Source of the DNA: Candidatus Moraniibacteriota bacterium
Lineage (GTDB): Bacteria; Patescibacteriota; Minisyncoccia; Moranbacterales; UBA2206
DNA length: 11,970 nucleotides
Direction: 5' to 3'
NCBI GenBank assembly: GCA_027351145.1
Contig: DAIEIZ010000054.1
Coordinates: 1 to 11,970 of the forward strand
Both the position numbers and the translations under genes were made by a program. This document shows positions 1 through 6,127 of the stretch, piece after piece; within the stretch, counting starts at the first letter, position 1; each line of letters begins with the position of its first letter. The notes beneath the pieces were generated by a model, which was not told the DNA's origin, made no database searches, and was given only the letters and a program-made list of their open reading frames with translations.

Positions 1-1
1 T

Positions 2-259
2 GATATTATGGATTCTGATTATGCTGACATAAGCGGGCTTGTTATAAAGCCTGAATTTCAAAAGCAAGGTTTCGGGCGAAAGGCGATGGAACTTCTATTT
101 GAAAAGCTGAAAGAATATAAAAAACTTTCTCTTTGCGTGCATCCGGATAATCACGCTCGCAAGCTTTATGAGTCGTTTGGATTTGAAGTGGAATCGCGCA
201 AAGAAAATTATTTTGGAGATGGAGAGCCAAGATTGATTATGGTAAAACAGCAAGATTAG
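2..259 (+). CDS. GNAT-family N-acetyltransferase, C-terminal part (5' end off the window)
   Basis: This is the C-terminal portion of a GCN5-related N-acetyltransferase, which moves an acetyl group from acetyl-CoA to an amine; the substrate cannot be read from the sequence. The acetyl-CoA binding motif A is visible near the start as VIKPEFQKQGFGRKAMELL, with the pyrophosphate loop Q-K-Q-G-F-G-R. The next strand and helix follow as LCVHPDNHARKLYESFGF, the usual motif B region of the family (N, A, LYE, FGF). An ATG lies at position 8, but the frame is open to the window edge. A full GNAT domain is about 140-160 residues, whereas only about 85 are here, so the true start is upstream. No terminator of note separates it from the ASCH gene 58 bases on. 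The family is secure; the function is not. Confidence 0.88.
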   Translation, partial: DIMDSDYADISGLVIKPEFQKQGFGRKAMELLFEKLKEYKKLSLCVHPDNHARKLYESFGFEVESRKENYFGDGEPRLIMVKQQD

Positions 260-317
260 TTTTTAGGGGTAGTAAATTCAAAGAATCCACCCTTGTTTTA
301 TTTTTAAAATTAAAATT

Positions 318-653
318 ATGTTAATTATTTCAATCAATGTTCAGGAGCCATATCACTCCTTTATTTTGGAGGGAAAGAAAACTATTGAAGGTCGTTTGAA
401 TAAAGGTGAATTTGCCTCAATTAATGTTGGAGATATTTTAGAATTGGAACCAGAAAAAATAAGGTTTTCAGTTATTGAAAAAAATATCTACAAAAACTTC
501 AAAGAAATGATAGAAAAAGAAGGTGTTGAAAATGTTATTCCCAACAAGAATGATATTAATGATGCAGTCGATGTTTATTATAAATTTTATACTAAAGAGC
601 AGGAGCAAGAATTTGGTGTTGTGGCAATAAGGATAGATAGATTGAAGGAATAA
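318..653 (+). CDS. ASCH-domain protein
   Basis: A complete 111-residue protein of the ASCH type (PUA-like beta-barrel fold, predicted RNA or modified-nucleoside binding). The signature sits at residues 19-26 as GKKTIEGR, matching the family pattern G-x-K-x-x-E-x-R. A strand with a V-G-D-I-L-E-L turn follows, and the closing strand E-F-G-V-V-A-I-R-I ends the domain. The middle region (residues 60-95) with VYYKFYTKEQEQEFGVVAI resembles the YxxxYsxexExxxGVvaI ending of many small ASCH proteins. There is no signal peptide or membrane segment, so it should be cytoplasmic. The ATG at 318 is preceded by an A/T-rich leader without a Shine-Dalgarno. Family knowledge suggests RNA binding or processing of modified nucleosides, but no specific activity can be inferred. 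Confidence 0.82.
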   Translation: MLIISINVQEPYHSFILEGKKTIEGRLNKGEFASINVGDILELEPEKIRFSVIEKNIYKNFKEMIEKEGVENVIPNKNDINDAVDVYYKFYTKEQEQEFGVVAIRIDRLKE

Positions 654-657
654 TTTA

Positions 658-780
658 CTACTTCATTAAGGCTTTGGCGCGCTCCAATCTCATCTCAACT
701 TGCTTCCAATTTTCCAAAATATTGGTTCGAAACATATACCCTAGTCCGTTGCAAATTAGTTCTGATTTTAATAATAAATG
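658..780 (-). pseudogene. Minus-strand coding remnant ending in RTNILENW plus a basic helical tail
   Basis: A minus-strand frame is open from 780 down to a TAG at 660-658, giving about 40 codons with no start of its own. Its translation includes GYMFRTNILENW followed by a charged, helix-like tail (KQVEMRLERAKALMK). It reads like the genuine C-terminus of a lost protein. The RTNILENW part occurs again on the minus strand at 1791-1766, and the four base differences between the copies are all synonymous. I do not recognise the parent family. Its 5' part is missing: the frame meets a stop just upstream at 783-781, and the promoter of the next gene follows. It could also be a fragment of a short expressed peptide, but no plausible start codon and leader are visible. 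Confidence 0.45.
706..731. repeat. Imperfect 26-bp direct repeat, left copy
   Basis: The segment begins CCAATTTTCCA and ends CGAA. It matches 1766-1791 at 22 of 26 positions in the same orientation. The copies lie exactly 1060 bases apart and bracket the 205-residue gene and the Nudix remnant. On the minus strand both read Arg-Thr-Asn-Ile-Leu-Glu-Asn-Trp. Confidence 0.7.
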
Positions 781-799
781 CTAAAGGTTGGATTTAGTG

Positions 800-805
800 T
801 ATAAT
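800..805 (+). promoter_or_regulatory. Probable -10 box for the 205-residue gene
   Basis: A consensus TATAAT lies 33 bases before the ATG at 839. No good -35 is present at the expected distance; positions 777-782 match TTGACA poorly. The leader downstream of it is almost pure A/T with no Shine-Dalgarno. Confidence 0.4.
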
Positions 806-838
806 AATAAATATTGAAATGCAATTTATTTAATAATT

Positions 839-1456
839 ATGGAATTAATAAAAAAAGTTAAAAGAATTGAAGTTAAAAGATGTTTTGTATTTTCTCAAAG
901 ATTCACATCCAAAAAAATGCGAAAGGCGGAAGTCAAAAATTATATCACCAAGCCAACCAAGGAAACATTTTCAAGAAATTTGACTGCAAACAAAAAAGAA
1001 GTTTTGAAATTAAAAGAAGTAAAGCTGGATAAAATTATTTTTGCCGAATATCCCAAAAGACTTAAGGCATATGATAGTGTTGAGTGGTATATCGGATATG
1101 TTGATGCGGATGAGATTGGATTGTGGAAAGAAGCAGGTGGACTTCCAAAATCTTGGACTCGCGGTTCGCTTAAAGGGTCTGCTGATAAATTATCAAATGA
1201 AATTAGAAAAAACAATTCCAAATACTCAAGAATTAGAGCATATAAAGTTGTTCCAGAGATAATTGAATTTAAATCAATAATTAAAAAAGAAAAATATTTA
1301 TTGCCCATAGTTCTTCCAGGAGGAACCAACGCTAGTTGTCGCAGGAATATGCTTAGGATGGAAGGAGATATTGATGACGGATGCATGCGTTCGCTTGCGT
1401 TTGTCATTAGCGGGGACAGAAAAATAAAAGCTTATATAGGTGTTAAGGTTGAATAG
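839..1456 (+). CDS. Unrecognised basic protein, 205 residues
   Basis: I do not recognise this protein. It is lysine-rich throughout and has no signal peptide or membrane segment, so it is likely cytoplasmic and may bind nucleic acid. The N-terminal third (residues 1-60) is very basic. The middle part, with VEWYIGYVDADEIGLW at about 81-96 and GGLPKSWTRGS at about 100-110, looks like a folded alpha/beta unit. The most distinctive stretch is near the C-terminus, residues 158-185: a P-G-G-T-N turn, C-R-R-N, then MEGDIDDGCMRSLAF. Its dense acidic, cysteine and arginine residues look like an active or binding site. A TATAAT lies 33 bases upstream. RTNILENW remnants sit on both sides and a broken Nudix gene follows 66 bases later, so it lies in a region of gene turnover. 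It seems intact. Confidence 0.6.
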   Translation: MELIKKVKRIEVKRCFVFSQRFTSKKMRKAEVKNYITKPTKETFSRNLTANKKEVLKLKEVKLDKIIFAEYPKRLKAYDSVEWYIGYVDADEIGLWKEAGGLPKSWTRGSLKGSADKLSNEIRKNNSKYSRIRAYKVVPEIIEFKSIIKKEKYLLPIVLPGGTNASCRRNMLRMEGDIDDGCMRSLAFVISGDRKIKAYIGVKVE

Positions 1457-1522
1457 CTTATTTAACTGAATTTATTGTTGTGGCAGGAATATAAATATAA
1501 TTCCATATTATTCACTAAAAAC

Positions 1523-1702
1523 ATGAAAGAATATTCAGACATTGTTGATGAAAATGGAAATTTGACTGGTGAAAAAGAGCTTCGTTCTGTTGTACATGAA
1601 AAAGGCTTGTGGCATAGAACTGTCTATATATATTTTTATCACATAGCAAACGGTGAAATCCAGTCATTGCCACACCTAAGATCAAAAATTAAATCTTCTT
1701 AA
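1523..1702 (+). pseudogene. Truncated Nudix hydrolase (front part only)
   Basis: The frame from the ATG at 1523 gives 59 residues that begin like an isopentenyl-diphosphate-isomerase-like Nudix protein: YSDIVDENGNLTGE, then a V-H-E-K-G-L-W-H-R-T-V motif, then YIYFYHIANGEI. In intact relatives this is followed by a strand with (L/I)-x-x-R-S, the region around 'PGKWD', and the Nudix box GX5EX7REUXEEXGU. Here the protein runs on as LPHLRSKIKSS and stops. The Nudix box, which holds the metal-binding glutamates, is absent, so it cannot hydrolyse or isomerise diphosphate substrates. The frame is also open back to an earlier possible start at 1475, but family resemblance begins at 1523. No remaining Nudix sequence is visible in any frame up to 1830, so this is a deletion rather than a simple frameshift. 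Confidence 0.7.
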
Positions 1703-1732
1703 GTATAATTATAAATAAATGCGCTAAAGATT

Positions 1733-1848
1733 TTAATATTTAAAATCAAAAATATCATTCAGATCCCAATTTTCCAGTATATTTGTCCGAAGGTCATCTA
1801 GGCATCTGTGTCAATATCCAAAAAAACATCAAAAAAACGTTTTTTGCT
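1733..1848 (-). pseudogene. Second minus-strand remnant with RTNILENW, frameshifted
   Basis: Read on the minus strand, one frame gives KKRFFDVFLDIDTDA and stops at 1800-1798. An overlapping frame continues as DDLRTNILENWDLNDIFDF and ends at a TAA at 1735-1733. A single small insertion or deletion near 1800 would join the two into one reading. The RTNILENW peptide is identical to that of the remnant at 780-658, with different synonymous codons, while the residues after it differ. I do not recognise the family. Confidence is limited because the pieces are short and A/T-rich. Confidence 0.38.
1766..1791. repeat. Imperfect 26-bp direct repeat, right copy
   Basis: Partner of 706-731, same orientation, 22 of 26 positions identical. 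The mismatches are at 1777, 1778, 1784 and 1787, each silent in the minus-strand RTNILENW frame. Confidence 0.7.
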
Positions 1849-1931
1849 TGGGCATGACAATATACCCCCCAAAATTAACCAAAAACCAACCACAAATCGT
1901 ATTACTGGCATAAAGGTTAAATATTTTTGAA

Positions 1932-1940
1932 AGGAGGTGA
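1932..1940 (+). promoter_or_regulatory. Strong Shine-Dalgarno AGGAGGTGA
   Basis: This is the only near-perfect ribosome binding site in the window. It decides the start of the SPW-repeat gene as the ATG at 1948. The alternative TTG at 1927 lies before the site itself. A second ATG at 1944, in another frame, opens a three-codon reading that stops at 1955 and overlaps the true start. Confidence 0.85.
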
Positions 1941-1947
1941 AAAATGT

Positions 1948-2295
1948 ATGCGTGAGAATGTAAAAATCGCAGGTGGCATAAATTTAGTGGCCGGTTTGTG
2001 GTTGATAGCTTCGGCATTTGTGATGGCAGCTGGTTTTTATAGTAATCCGTTTATTGTCGGCACCCTAGTGGCTGTTTTCGCCCTAATTGAGCTTGTAGAT
2101 ACAGAAAGTTCTATGTGGGTTGGCTGGGTTTCTGGTCTTTTGGGTTTTTGGTTGTTAATCAGTCCGTTAGCCATCACAATGGCAACTGGTGCAGTTTGGA
2201 ATAGTGTCATTCTTGGCTTAATTGTTCTCGGTTTTTCTCTTTGGGGCATGATGTCTTCGCCTTCAATTGGTCGCGGACACCCAAGTATGAGTTAA
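1948..2295 (+). CDS. SPW-repeat integral membrane protein
   Basis: A 115-residue membrane protein with two tandem SPW-type units, each of two membrane helices. Unit one (about residues 6-50) reads INLVAGLWLIASAF with the serine kept but the P-W altered. Unit two (about 57-100) has the clear pattern GFWLLISPLAI, then A-V-W-N-S-V-I-L-G, which defines the SPW repeat. Four helices are predicted at roughly 7-28, 34-50, 59-78 and 83-101. The short C-terminal tail is polar (SSPSIGRGHPSMS). The function of SPW proteins is not known; they are typically small membrane proteins. The start at ATG 1948 is chosen because of the Shine-Dalgarno at 1932-1940. A terminator follows at 2340-2374, so the gene is probably transcribed alone. 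The strong ribosome site is unlike its neighbours and could mean a different origin or high expression. Confidence 0.85.
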   Translation: MRENVKIAGGINLVAGLWLIASAFVMAAGFYSNPFIVGTLVAVFALIELVDTESSMWVGWVSGLLGFWLLISPLAITMATGAVWNSVILGLIVLGFSLWGMMSSPSIGRGHPSMS

Positions 2296-2339
2296 TGAGG
2301 CGAGATAATAAGCAGGAGTTGACTGTGCCAAATAAAGCG

Positions 2340-2378
2340 AAGGAAATAAGGTCATTACAAGATCTTATTTCTTTATTT
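2340..2378 (+). terminator. A/T-rich intrinsic terminator after the SPW gene
   Basis: GAAATAAG (2343-2350) pairs with CTTATTTC (2364-2371). It extends inward by three pairs (one G-U) to a seven-base loop ATTACAA at 2354-2360, and outward by further A-U and G-U pairs. A T-rich tail follows. The stem is A/T-rich but long. Confidence 0.6.
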
Positions 2379-2395
2379 AAGGCGCATAGATTTGT

Positions 2396-2424
2396 TTGCA
2401 CTAGGCGGTGAAATCTGCTAGTAT
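2396..2424 (+). promoter_or_regulatory. Extended -10 promoter for the DUF2207-LCP gene
   Basis: TTGCAC (2396-2401), a 17-base spacer, and TAGTAT (2419-2424) preceded by TGC, an extended -10 element. The predicted start is near 2431, leaving a leader of about 80 bases before the ATG at 2514. Confidence 0.65.
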
Positions 2425-2513
2425 CATTATTGTAGGTTTAAATTGAAAAAGCGGACATGCTCCTCTTGTTTGCAGAGATGTCTCCGATGTTTCTTTGTTG
2501 TTTTGGATTTTTT

Positions 2514-4586
2514 ATGAAAAAAATATTCCTATTTATAGTAAGTCTTTTTTTATTTGCAGTCTTCTCTACTAAGCCTTCTCAAGCGGAAAGCATTGTTCCT
2601 GCCGGCGTGGAGCATGTTGATTCGGATAGTGTGGTTATGAATATCAATGCTGATACTACGGTTTCTGTCACTGAATCAATTGACTATGACTTTGGAGACA
2701 ATACCAAAACTGGCATAACCCGATACATTCCATTGAATTATCAAGACTTAAGCGGGACGAATTATTCCATTAGCGTGACTGATCTTTCCGTCCTGGATGA
2801 GAATGGAAATTCATATATTTTCAAACAGTCCCGCTTTCAAGGCGATGATAAGAAAAAAGCTTACCTGAAAGTCGAAATTGGCGATGAAACACAGCCAATA
2901 ACCGGTGCTAAGATTTATGTCATCCACTATATCATTTCTGACGCAATAAAATTTTTAACCGATCATGATGAGCTCTATTGGGATATTACCGGAGACAAAT
3001 GGCCGGTCTATGTGGGGCATCCGGAAATTAAAATAAACTTGCCGCAAAGAGTTGATCGCGATAGCGTACCTAAAGAATGCTTTATTGGACTGCGCATGGC
3101 TACAATTCAGTGTATTGATAGGATTAATAATAGAAAAGATCCCGATGCCTATTATTCCTACAAGGGGGTGGTTGCCGGCGAGAGCATGATGACCATAATG
3201 GGGTTTCCTAAAGGTGTTGTCCAAAAGAAAACAACCCAGCCGGGTAGTGTTGCGAACACACTTGCAACCGACCAAAGGAAACAAGGAATTGTGCTTGTAA
3301 CCATAGCTGTTCTTGTTGCATTTATTATTTTTACTAAAATTTATTTTAAAAAAATAAAAACATTTTTCTCTGGGAAAAAATGGGTAGAGAAATTTGCAGT
3401 ATTTAGGGAGAAGATGAAATTTACTCACGCTCATCATATTCATAAGATTAAAAATAAAAACAGGAAATGGTGGATCACTTTGGGCGTTATTTCATTTATC
3501 TTTTTGATTTCTGGCTGTGCCACTCTTTGGAAAGTGAAAAACACCATGAATAAAATTTCCGTCAAAGGCGCGTCGCTTGGCAATATCGTTCAGGCCAGCT
3601 TTGACAGTCAAGGTCCGCTAAAAGGAGAAAGTGATGGCCAAATAAATGTGTTGCTGATGGGCGTACTTGGCGCTAATCATCCTGGCGGAGGGCTGAATAC
3701 AGATACGATTATGGTGGCCAGTATTAAACCGAAGGAAAATAAAATTTCTCTTGTTTCCGTTCCGCGGGATTTGTGGGTGACAGATCCAGGGAAAAACACA
3801 AAAAGCAAGATAAACGCTGTTTACGCTTATGGAGAAGAGAAGGGGATGGGGCAGGGCATTGCGGATATGGAGAGTTTGGTTAGCGATATCACAGGATTAC
3901 CGATTCATTACGCCGCAGTAGTTAGCACCAAGGGATTTTCTCAATTGGTGGACACCTTGGGCGGAGTAGATGTTGATCTAGCAAAACCTTTTGATGAAAG
4001 TTCTCAGTTTGAAGATATTAATGTTTGTGATTCGGATACATATACGATACCAACAGGAGAATTTAAGGAAAGAACAAAGAAGGGAAAAGTGGTTGCGAAA
4101 TACCCGCTATGTAAGAATAAAAATCCGGAATGTGGTGGAAATTTTTCTTTGCCGGTTGGCAAGAATACTTTGACCGGAGAACAAGCGCTTTGCTTTGTTC
4201 GCTCCCGCTATCAAACTAGCGATTTCGAAAGAGCAAAGAGGCAACAACTTCTTTTGCAGCAAATCAAGCTTAAGGTTGCTCAAATCGGATTACTTGATTT
4301 TGGAAAAATTAATTCCATCTTGAACAATCTTGGAGACAATGTGCGAACTGATATGCAACTTCCGGAAATGCGAAGATTGCTGGATCTTTACAAGGGAATG
4401 AATAATCCAAAGATTTATCAAAAAGTGCTTGAGGATTCAAAAGAAGGATTGCTCTATTCTCCCGACGCGACCCCGGAGACTGGTTTTATTCTTCTTCCAA
4501 GAGGGGATAATTATGACAAAATCAAGGACCTTTTTCAACATGTTTTTGATTCTAAAAATCAATCAGATATTAAGCCAAAAATTTAG
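2514..4586 (+). CDS. DUF2207-like domain fused to LytR-CpsA-Psr (LCP) domain, envelope protein
   Basis: A 690-residue envelope protein. The ATG at 2514 is chosen over the open frame from 2457 because it is followed at once by a signal peptide (KKIF, a hydrophobic core, S-Q-A cleavage near residue 24). Residues about 25-235 resemble DUF2207: a VTESIDYDFG strand, the GITRYIP turn, and HDELYWDITGDKWPV. A helix at 258-278, a basic loop of about 40 residues and a second helix at about 319-341 place the C-terminal half outside the cell. Residues about 375-600 are an LCP domain: LLMGV, NTDTIM (D397), SVPRDLW (R418, D419), and the RSRYQTSDFERAKRQQ motif (R563, R565, D570, R573, R576). LCP enzymes move glycopolymers from a polyprenyl carrier to the wall. 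A cysteine-bearing insert lies at about 500-545. The LCP assignment is firm and DUF2207 likely; the fusion is unusual. Confidence 0.88.
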   Translation: MKKIFLFIVSLFLFAVFSTKPSQAESIVPAGVEHVDSDSVVMNINADTTVSVTESIDYDFGDNTKTGITRYIPLNYQDLSGTNYSISVTDLSVLDENGNSYIFKQSRFQGDDKKKAYLKVEIGDETQPITGAKIYVIHYIISDAIKFLTDHDELYWDITGDKWPVYVGHPEIKINLPQRVDRDSVPKECFIGLRMATIQCIDRINNRKDPDAYYSYKGVVAGESMMTIMGFPKGVVQKKTTQPGSVANTLATDQRKQGIVLVTIAVLVAFIIFTKIYFKKIKTFFSGKKWVEKFAVFREKMKFTHAHHIHKIKNKNRKWWITLGVISFIFLISGCATLWKVKNTMNKISVKGASLGNIVQASFDSQGPLKGESDGQINVLLMGVLGANHPGGGLNTDTIMVASIKPKENKISLVSVPRDLWVTDPGKNTKSKINAVYAYGEEKGMGQGIADMESLVSDITGLPIHYAAVVSTKGFSQLVDTLGGVDVDLAKPFDESSQFEDINVCDSDTYTIPTGEFKERTKKGKVVAKYPLCKNKNPECGGNFSLPVGKNTLTGEQALCFVRSRYQTSDFERAKRQQLLLQQIKLKVAQIGLLDFGKINSILNNLGDNVRTDMQLPEMRRLLDLYKGMNNPKIYQKVLEDSKEGLLYSPDATPETGFILLPRGDNYDKIKDLFQHVFDSKNQSDIKPKI

Positions 4587-4635
4587 CTTTCCAGTCTCAT
4601 GATCAGCCATTTTAAAAATTTATCAATCCAAAACA

Positions 4636-5523
4636 ATGCTTAGAATGTTTGAAGGAGGAGCGGATGGGATTGATCCGCCAAAACCAAAGCAAGAAGATGG
4701 TATCTTGCACGATCAAGTGCGCGCTAGTTTGGAGCGGGTTGGTTTTCATGAATTGCTTCACGCGGAGATAAATAACCGCCTGACTCTTTTGGAAAAAGAT
4801 TCCCAGTTCAATGAATATTCCAGGCGGATTGAAAAGGGCATGGCCAATGTTCTTGCTTGGCTGGAAAACCAATATGCCCAAAGATATCCGGAAGCGATCC
4901 TTGCCAAAAAGAATCATTCGGATGGTCGTATCGCGGCTATTTTACATGACATCGGAAAATCGGGACCAGTCAATGCAACCCCGGAAGAACAGCAGGTTAT
5001 CATAAAAATATTCGCGCGTGAAAATATTCGCAATTCAAATGCGCCAGTAGCGGAAATTGTTGCTGAAGCTTTTAATGACAATCGGATTGCAGAGGCTCTT
5101 TCGACACTTGAAAAATATGGTATTGGCGGAAATACGACTATGCGTGAATTTTGGGATAAGCACGCCCAGTGGACGCATGATATTTTGGAGCAGTATCCGC
5201 AAGGTTTGAATGACCGCATCAGAATTATTGCCGGATCGCACCACATTAATCGGGGAGTCAATCCCTATAACTTGCCAGATGAAGAAGTTCTCCTTTCCGC
5301 CAATATTATTGGAACTTTGGAAGAATATATGGAAGCCTTGGAAGGCAGAGTGCTAATTGCACTGGATCAATATGAGGCTGCTATTGAACGTGGAAAATTG
5401 ACTCATGAAGCGGCACTCGAACGAGTGCGTGGCGGAATGGTCAAATATAAAAATGACGCGCTGATGAAACTGGTGTTTGATGCGGTTGATGAATTGGGAA
5501 GGAATGGGGAGATTTTTAAATGA
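4636..5523 (+). CDS. HD-domain phosphohydrolase
   Basis: A 295-residue soluble protein with an HD-type metal-dependent phosphohydrolase core. The HD pair is H104-D105 in IAAILHDIGKSGP, the form seen in HD and HD-GYP proteins. Further candidate metal ligands follow: H176 and H181 in KHAQWTHDIL, and H202-H203 in IAGSHHINRGVNP. H94 in the segment before the HD pair may be the first ligand. No GYP motif is present, so a cyclic-di-GMP phosphodiesterase cannot be claimed; HD proteins also act on nucleotides and other phosphates. Residues 1-90 are helical and charged, and the last 70 are a long helical tail. It begins 49 bases after the LCP gene with no terminator between, so the two are probably co-transcribed. 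The TGA stop overlaps the promoter region of the next unit. Confidence 0.82.
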   Translation: MLRMFEGGADGIDPPKPKQEDGILHDQVRASLERVGFHELLHAEINNRLTLLEKDSQFNEYSRRIEKGMANVLAWLENQYAQRYPEAILAKKNHSDGRIAAILHDIGKSGPVNATPEEQQVIIKIFARENIRNSNAPVAEIVAEAFNDNRIAEALSTLEKYGIGGNTTMREFWDKHAQWTHDILEQYPQGLNDRIRIIAGSHHINRGVNPYNLPDEEVLLSANIIGTLEEYMEALEGRVLIALDQYEAAIERGKLTHEAALERVRGGMVKYKNDALMKLVFDAVDELGRNGEIFK

Positions 5524-5526
5524 GAC

Positions 5527-5555
5527 TGGTGAGTTTTCTTTTTTTGTGGTATAAT
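5527..5555 (+). promoter_or_regulatory. Extended -10 promoter for the small membrane protein unit
   Basis: A consensus TATAAT at 5550-5555 is preceded directly by TGG (extended -10). The -35 at 17 bases is weak (TGGTGA, 5527-5532). The start is predicted near 5562. Confidence 0.65.
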
Positions 5556-5581
5556 AAACTTATAAAAAATCAAAAAATAGT

Positions 5582-5603
5582 ATTTCGGGCAGAGGCTCGA
5601 AAT
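5582..5603 (+). promoter_or_regulatory. Hairpin in the 5' leader
   Basis: ATTTCGGGC (5582-5590) pairs with GCTCGAAAT (5595-5603), nine pairs with one G-U, closing on the loop AGAG. It lies in the predicted leader between the start near 5562 and the ATG at 5626. No T run follows, so it is not a terminator. It may stabilise the message or bind a regulator. Confidence 0.5.
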
Positions 5604-5625
5604 TTAATGGAATAAAACAAAAAAT

Positions 5626-6009
5626 ATGACTGAGATTCAAATCTTTCAATTGTTCGGACTAACTTTTTTTGCCATTGGCATAGGAATGCTTGGTAATCCG
5701 AAATTTATCAAAAACATTACGCAAGAACTTGATAAGTCAACTGTGGGTATGATGTATGGCGGACTCATCAGTCTCGCAATTGGTTATTTTATTGTAGCTT
5801 TCCATGGTGCCTGGGGTGGCGGTTGGTCGTTTTTCATTACCATTATGGGCTGGCTTGCAATTTTCAAAGGCTTAGGATTACTCATGCATCCGGTTGGCAT
5901 GCTGAATATGTATAAAAAAATCATTAGCAAAAAAAGTCACGCAATTGTCATTGCGTGGATAATTATTATAATAGGACTGCTTTCTCTCTATTTCGGATAT
6001 ATTGCATAG
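5626..6009 (+). CDS. Four-helix membrane protein of unknown function
   Basis: A 127-residue integral membrane protein with predicted helices at about 6-22, 40-59, 66-86 and 105-124. It has short loops and a small basic loop (MYKKIISKKSH, about 95-105) that should face the cytoplasm. Glycines are frequent in the helices (GLTFFAIGIGMLG, GGLISLAIGYF, GAWGGGW). I see no motif that names a family or a catalytic site. It has no cleavable signal. The promoter at 5527-5555 and a leader hairpin precede it, and it starts within an A-rich leader (AACAAAAAATATG) without a Shine-Dalgarno. The two other small membrane genes follow 118 and 410 bases later. Confidence 0.75.
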   Translation: MTEIQIFQLFGLTFFAIGIGMLGNPKFIKNITQELDKSTVGMMYGGLISLAIGYFIVAFHGAWGGGWSFFITIMGWLAIFKGLGLLMHPVGMLNMYKKIISKKSHAIVIAWIIIIIGLLSLYFGYIA

Positions 6010-6039
6010 GGACTAATTGATTTGGCCGGTTGAATAAAA

Positions 6040-6070
6040 CTTCTCATGGGATTTCATCGAAGACTTTTTT
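6040..6070 (+). terminator. Weak possible terminator
   Basis: CTTC and ATG (6040-6048) pair with CAT and GAAG (6055-6062) with small bulges, followed two bases later by six T (6065-6070). The stem is short and imperfect, so read-through into the next gene is likely even if it functions. Confidence 0.25.
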
Positions 6071-6127
6071 ATTTGGCATGTTTTGCATTGATGCGTGTGA
6101 CAGGTTGACAATTTGAATTAAAAAAAT

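Noticed and set aside
265..312. A possible terminator between the GNAT and ASCH genes (AGGGGT with ACCCTT and a T-rich tail)
   Set aside because: The stem is only about five pairs with a mismatch and an 18-base loop, too weak to call.
823..838. A 16-base exact repeat AATTTATTTAATAATT, also at 11348-11363
   Set aside because: It is pure A/T, lies in the expected A/T-rich leaders before two start codons, and can arise by chance and base composition.
940..1407. A 155-codon open frame on the minus strand
   Set aside because: It lies wholly opposite the 205-residue gene, is rich in Ser and Leu as expected of an antisense frame to a Lys-rich gene, and has no family motif.
2955..3443. A 162-codon open frame on the minus strand
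   Set aside because: It is antisense to the DUF2207-LCP gene, where the plus-strand reading has clear domains; no start signal or motif supports it.
3514..3531. A lipobox-like sequence (LISGCAT) suggesting a lipoprotein
   Set aside because: It lies at the second, internal membrane helix of the LCP protein, about 330 residues after the true signal peptide, so it is not a lipoprotein signal.
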